From an uncultured Prevotellaceae bacterium (GTDB lineage: Bacteria > Bacteroidota > Bacteroidia > Bacteroidales > Bacteroidaceae), in NCBI GenBank assembly GCA_946406585.1, contig CAMJLI010000077.1, forward strand, positions 1-8,848: 8,848 nt of DNA, given 5' to 3'. A program made the translations under genes and the position numbers. Below the pieces are notes generated by a model. That model had not been told where the DNA came from, made no database searches, and was given only the letters and a program-made list of their open reading frames with translations. Of this stretch, positions 7,693 through 8,848 are shown piece after piece; position 1 is the first letter of the stretch, and every line of letters begins with the position of its first letter.

Positions 7693-8475
7693 ATGGCAAG
7701 TGATATAAGTCCAAGAGCAGAAATTGACCCCAGAGCGAAAATAGGGGACAACTGCAAGATTTTCCCTTTTGTCTATATAGAGGGTGATGTCGTCATTGGC
7801 GACAACTGCATCATTTTCCCTTTCACAAGCATTCTCAATGGAGCAAGGATAGGAAAGGCGAATAAAATTCACCAGGGTTCGGTGATTGCTGCCTTGCCAC
7901 AGGATTTCGAGTTTTGTGGAGAGAAAAGCGAGTGCATCATTGGCGACAACAACATCATTCGTGAAAATGTGGTCATCAATAGGGCAACTCATACCGGACA
8001 CAAGACGGTGATCGGCGACAACAACTTCCTCATGGAGGGTGTGCATGTCTCGCACGACACAGTGATAGGCGACAACTGCGTCTTCGGATATGGCAGCAAG
8101 GTGGCTGGTGATTGTGTCATCGAGGATGGAGTGATCTTCTCGACTGGCGTTATCGAGAATGCCGGCACAAGAGTGGGGCGTGGCTCCATGGTGAAGGCTG
8201 GAACAACATTCTCAAAGGATATTCCTCCATATATCATAGCTGGCGACAACCCCGTGTGCTATGATGGTGTCAATACCACCATCCTGACAATGGCTGGAGT
8301 GTCTGAGAAGGTGCAGAAGCATATCGCAAATGCTTATCGCCTTGTATTCCATGGGCAGACAAGTCTTTTCGATGCCATCAACCAGGTCAAGGAACAGGTG
8401 CCTGACAGCAGCGAAATACAGCACGTGATAAATTTCTTGAATGACACCCAAAGAGGTATCATCACCAAGATTTGA
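7693..8475 (+). CDS. lpxA: LpxA-like UDP-N-acetylglucosamine O-acyltransferase, possibly a diverged paralog
   Basis: LpxA transfers a 3-hydroxyacyl chain from acyl carrier protein to UDP-GlcNAc, the first step of lipid A synthesis, in the cytoplasm. The 260-aa product has the whole family architecture: a left-handed beta-helix of hexapeptide repeats (about 5-185, with IGDN at 17, 35, 83, 107 and 125), then the DIPPYIIAGDN turn (176-186) and a C-terminal helical domain (NAYRLVF to LNDTQRGI). The catalytic pair is present as H118 and H121 in VHVSHD, and Q70-D71 are kept. By alignment to the E. coli sequence recalled from memory, other functional positions differ: K76 to E73, H144 to D140, H160 to N156, H191 to P187, R204 to M200, and the acyl-length residue G173 to A169. 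Acyltransfer chemistry is therefore likely retained, but substrate or chain length may differ. LpxD is unlikely because its N-terminal domain is absent. It is the last operon gene, 18 bases after the channel gene. The family assignment is firm; a role in lipid A is uncertain. Confidence 0.85.
   Translation: MASDISPRAEIDPRAKIGDNCKIFPFVYIEGDVVIGDNCIIFPFTSILNGARIGKANKIHQGSVIAALPQDFEFCGEKSECIIGDNNIIRENVVINRATHTGHKTVIGDNNFLMEGVHVSHDTVIGDNCVFGYGSKVAGDCVIEDGVIFSTGVIENAGTRVGRGSMVKAGTTFSKDIPPYIIAGDNPVCYDGVNTTILTMAGVSEKVQKHIANAYRLVFHGQTSLFDAINQVKEQVPDSSEIQHVINFLNDTQRGIITKI
7741..7824 (+). repeat. Near-identical coil repeat within the LpxA-like gene
   Basis: The 30-base stretches at 7741-7770 and 7795-7824 match at 25 of 30 positions. 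They lie exactly 54 bases (18 codons) apart, the length of one beta-helix coil. They encode IGDNCKIFPF and IGDNCIIFPF. This fits duplication of one coil, or selection for the same packing residues. Confidence 0.6.
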
Positions 8476-8490
8476 TTCCTCTAATTGTTT

Positions 8491-8535
8491 CATGCAAAAA
8501 GGCTCCAAGAACATTCCTTGGAGCCTTTTTGTATG
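8491..8535. terminator. Bidirectional intrinsic terminator, 19-bp stem
   Basis: The arm at 8491-8509 (CATGCAAAAAGGCTCCAAG) pairs with 8517-8535 over 19 bp, with one G-U wobble and the 7-base loop AACATTC. The GC-rich core GGCTCCAAG/CTTGGAGCC is bordered by five As on the left and five Ts on the right. A T tract therefore follows the core on either strand. It lies 15 bases after the LpxA-like stop and 37 bases beyond the stop of the convergent DUF4251-like gene, so it should end both transcripts. Confidence 0.88.
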
Positions 8536-8539
8536 TTTA

Positions 8540-8579
8540 TTCACTCGTTCGTTCGTTCATTCATTCATTCCTTCATTCA
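8540..8579. repeat. TTCN tetranucleotide microsatellite (mostly TTCA and TTCG)
   Basis: Ten period-4 units run in the order TTCA, CTCG, TTCG, TTCG, TTCA, TTCA, TTCA, TTCC, TTCA, TTCA. On the minus strand it reads as TGAA/CGAA repeats. It fills the space between the terminator hairpin and the end of the minus-strand gene, whose TGA stop (8575-8573) is part of one unit. Such tracts can change length by replication slippage. Confidence 0.85.
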
Positions 8580-8848
8580 TCAGTGTGATAAACTCCTGAA
8601 AAATAGATGTGGCTGCGTTGGTGTGGCTGTACGTCTACTGTGGCATAGCCACCTTTGTAAATGGTGATGTAGTAGAGGTATGTATCCTCATCGCTTGTCA
8701 CATCCATTAATATGTTTTGTTCGCCCTTGCGGTTCTTGCTTTCGGAATACTTGCGTATTTTGCCAGTGAAGTTGAGACCTTTGCCGCCGCCATAGGGCAC
8801 GTTGTAGGCTCTGCCAAAAAATGGCAGATAGGAAATGAGGGTGTCGCC
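8573..8848 (-). CDS. DUF4251-like protein, C-terminal part (cut by the window edge)
   Basis: The reading frame is open to position 8848, so the gene continues beyond the window and the N terminus is missing. The visible 91 codons begin GDTLISYLPFFGRAYNVPYGG and continue with GLNFTGKIRKY, a charged stretch, and alternating strands ending in SHIYFSGVY. The GD-x-x-ISYLP-x-FGRAY-x-x-PYGGG pattern is characteristic of DUF4251, a Bacteroidota family of mostly secreted or lipid-anchored small proteins of unknown function. I recognise it from memory of the family. A GTG at 8800 could be read as a start but lies inside the conserved motif and is not one. The gene is convergent with the pump operon and shares its terminator. 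Its stop codon lies inside the tetranucleotide repeat. Confidence 0.75.
   Translation of the reverse strand, partial: GDTLISYLPFFGRAYNVPYGGGKGLNFTGKIRKYSESKNRKGEQNILMDVTSDEDTYLYYITIYKGGYATVDVQPHQRSHIYFSGVYHTDE

Noticed and set aside
8540..8579. Possible CRISPR or other spacer-bearing array
   Set aside because: The units are only 4 bases with no spacers; this is a simple microsatellite.
8485..8667. Plus-strand 60-codon frame through the terminator and repeat
   Set aside because: Its repetitive FIHSF-like translation comes from the TTCN tract. It starts inside the terminator region and lies antisense to the DUF4251-like gene.

Overview
The window looks like chromosomal DNA from a member of the Bacteroidales (Bacteroidota), most like Prevotella or a relative. 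Three things point there. The promoter motifs are of the Bacteroidota type (TTG, about 19 bases, TAnnTTTG) instead of E. coli-type boxes. Most starts lack a clear Shine-Dalgarno sequence. The partial gene at the right edge resembles DUF4251, a family found mainly in Bacteroidota. The genus is an inference.

Layout, left to right. Positions 1-167 hold a good promoter and a leader of about 120 bases. Positions 168-1601 (+) encode a class II CCA-adding tRNA nucleotidyltransferase with an HD domain. Positions 1602-1792 are a regulatory gap with a second promoter-like -7 box, a palindrome over that box and a strong 12-bp hairpin. A tight plus-strand operon follows: periplasmic adaptor lipoprotein (1793-3034), RND inner-membrane transporter (3070-6267), outer-membrane channel lipoprotein (6271-7674) and an LpxA-like acyltransferase (7693-8475), with gaps of 35, 3 and 18 bases. 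A 19-bp hairpin (8491-8535) ends the operon. It also appears to serve the convergent minus-strand gene, a DUF4251-like protein cut by the window edge. Between that gene's stop and the hairpin lies a TTCN tetranucleotide repeat. No gene-free stretch exceeds 300 bases.

The adaptor, transporter and channel should form one complete tripartite pump driven by the proton gradient, moving compounds from the inner membrane and periplasm across the outer membrane. The proton-relay residues (D406, D407, K939, R969) are present. The fourth gene would normally be assigned to the first step of lipid A synthesis. It keeps the catalytic histidine pair but differs from E. coli LpxA, as I recall that sequence, at several substrate-contacting positions. 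It may therefore be a diverged paralog working on a different substrate, co-transcribed with the pump. That is the most unusual point here; the rest is a conventional housekeeping and efflux region. I see no mobile element, CRISPR array, tRNA or rRNA.
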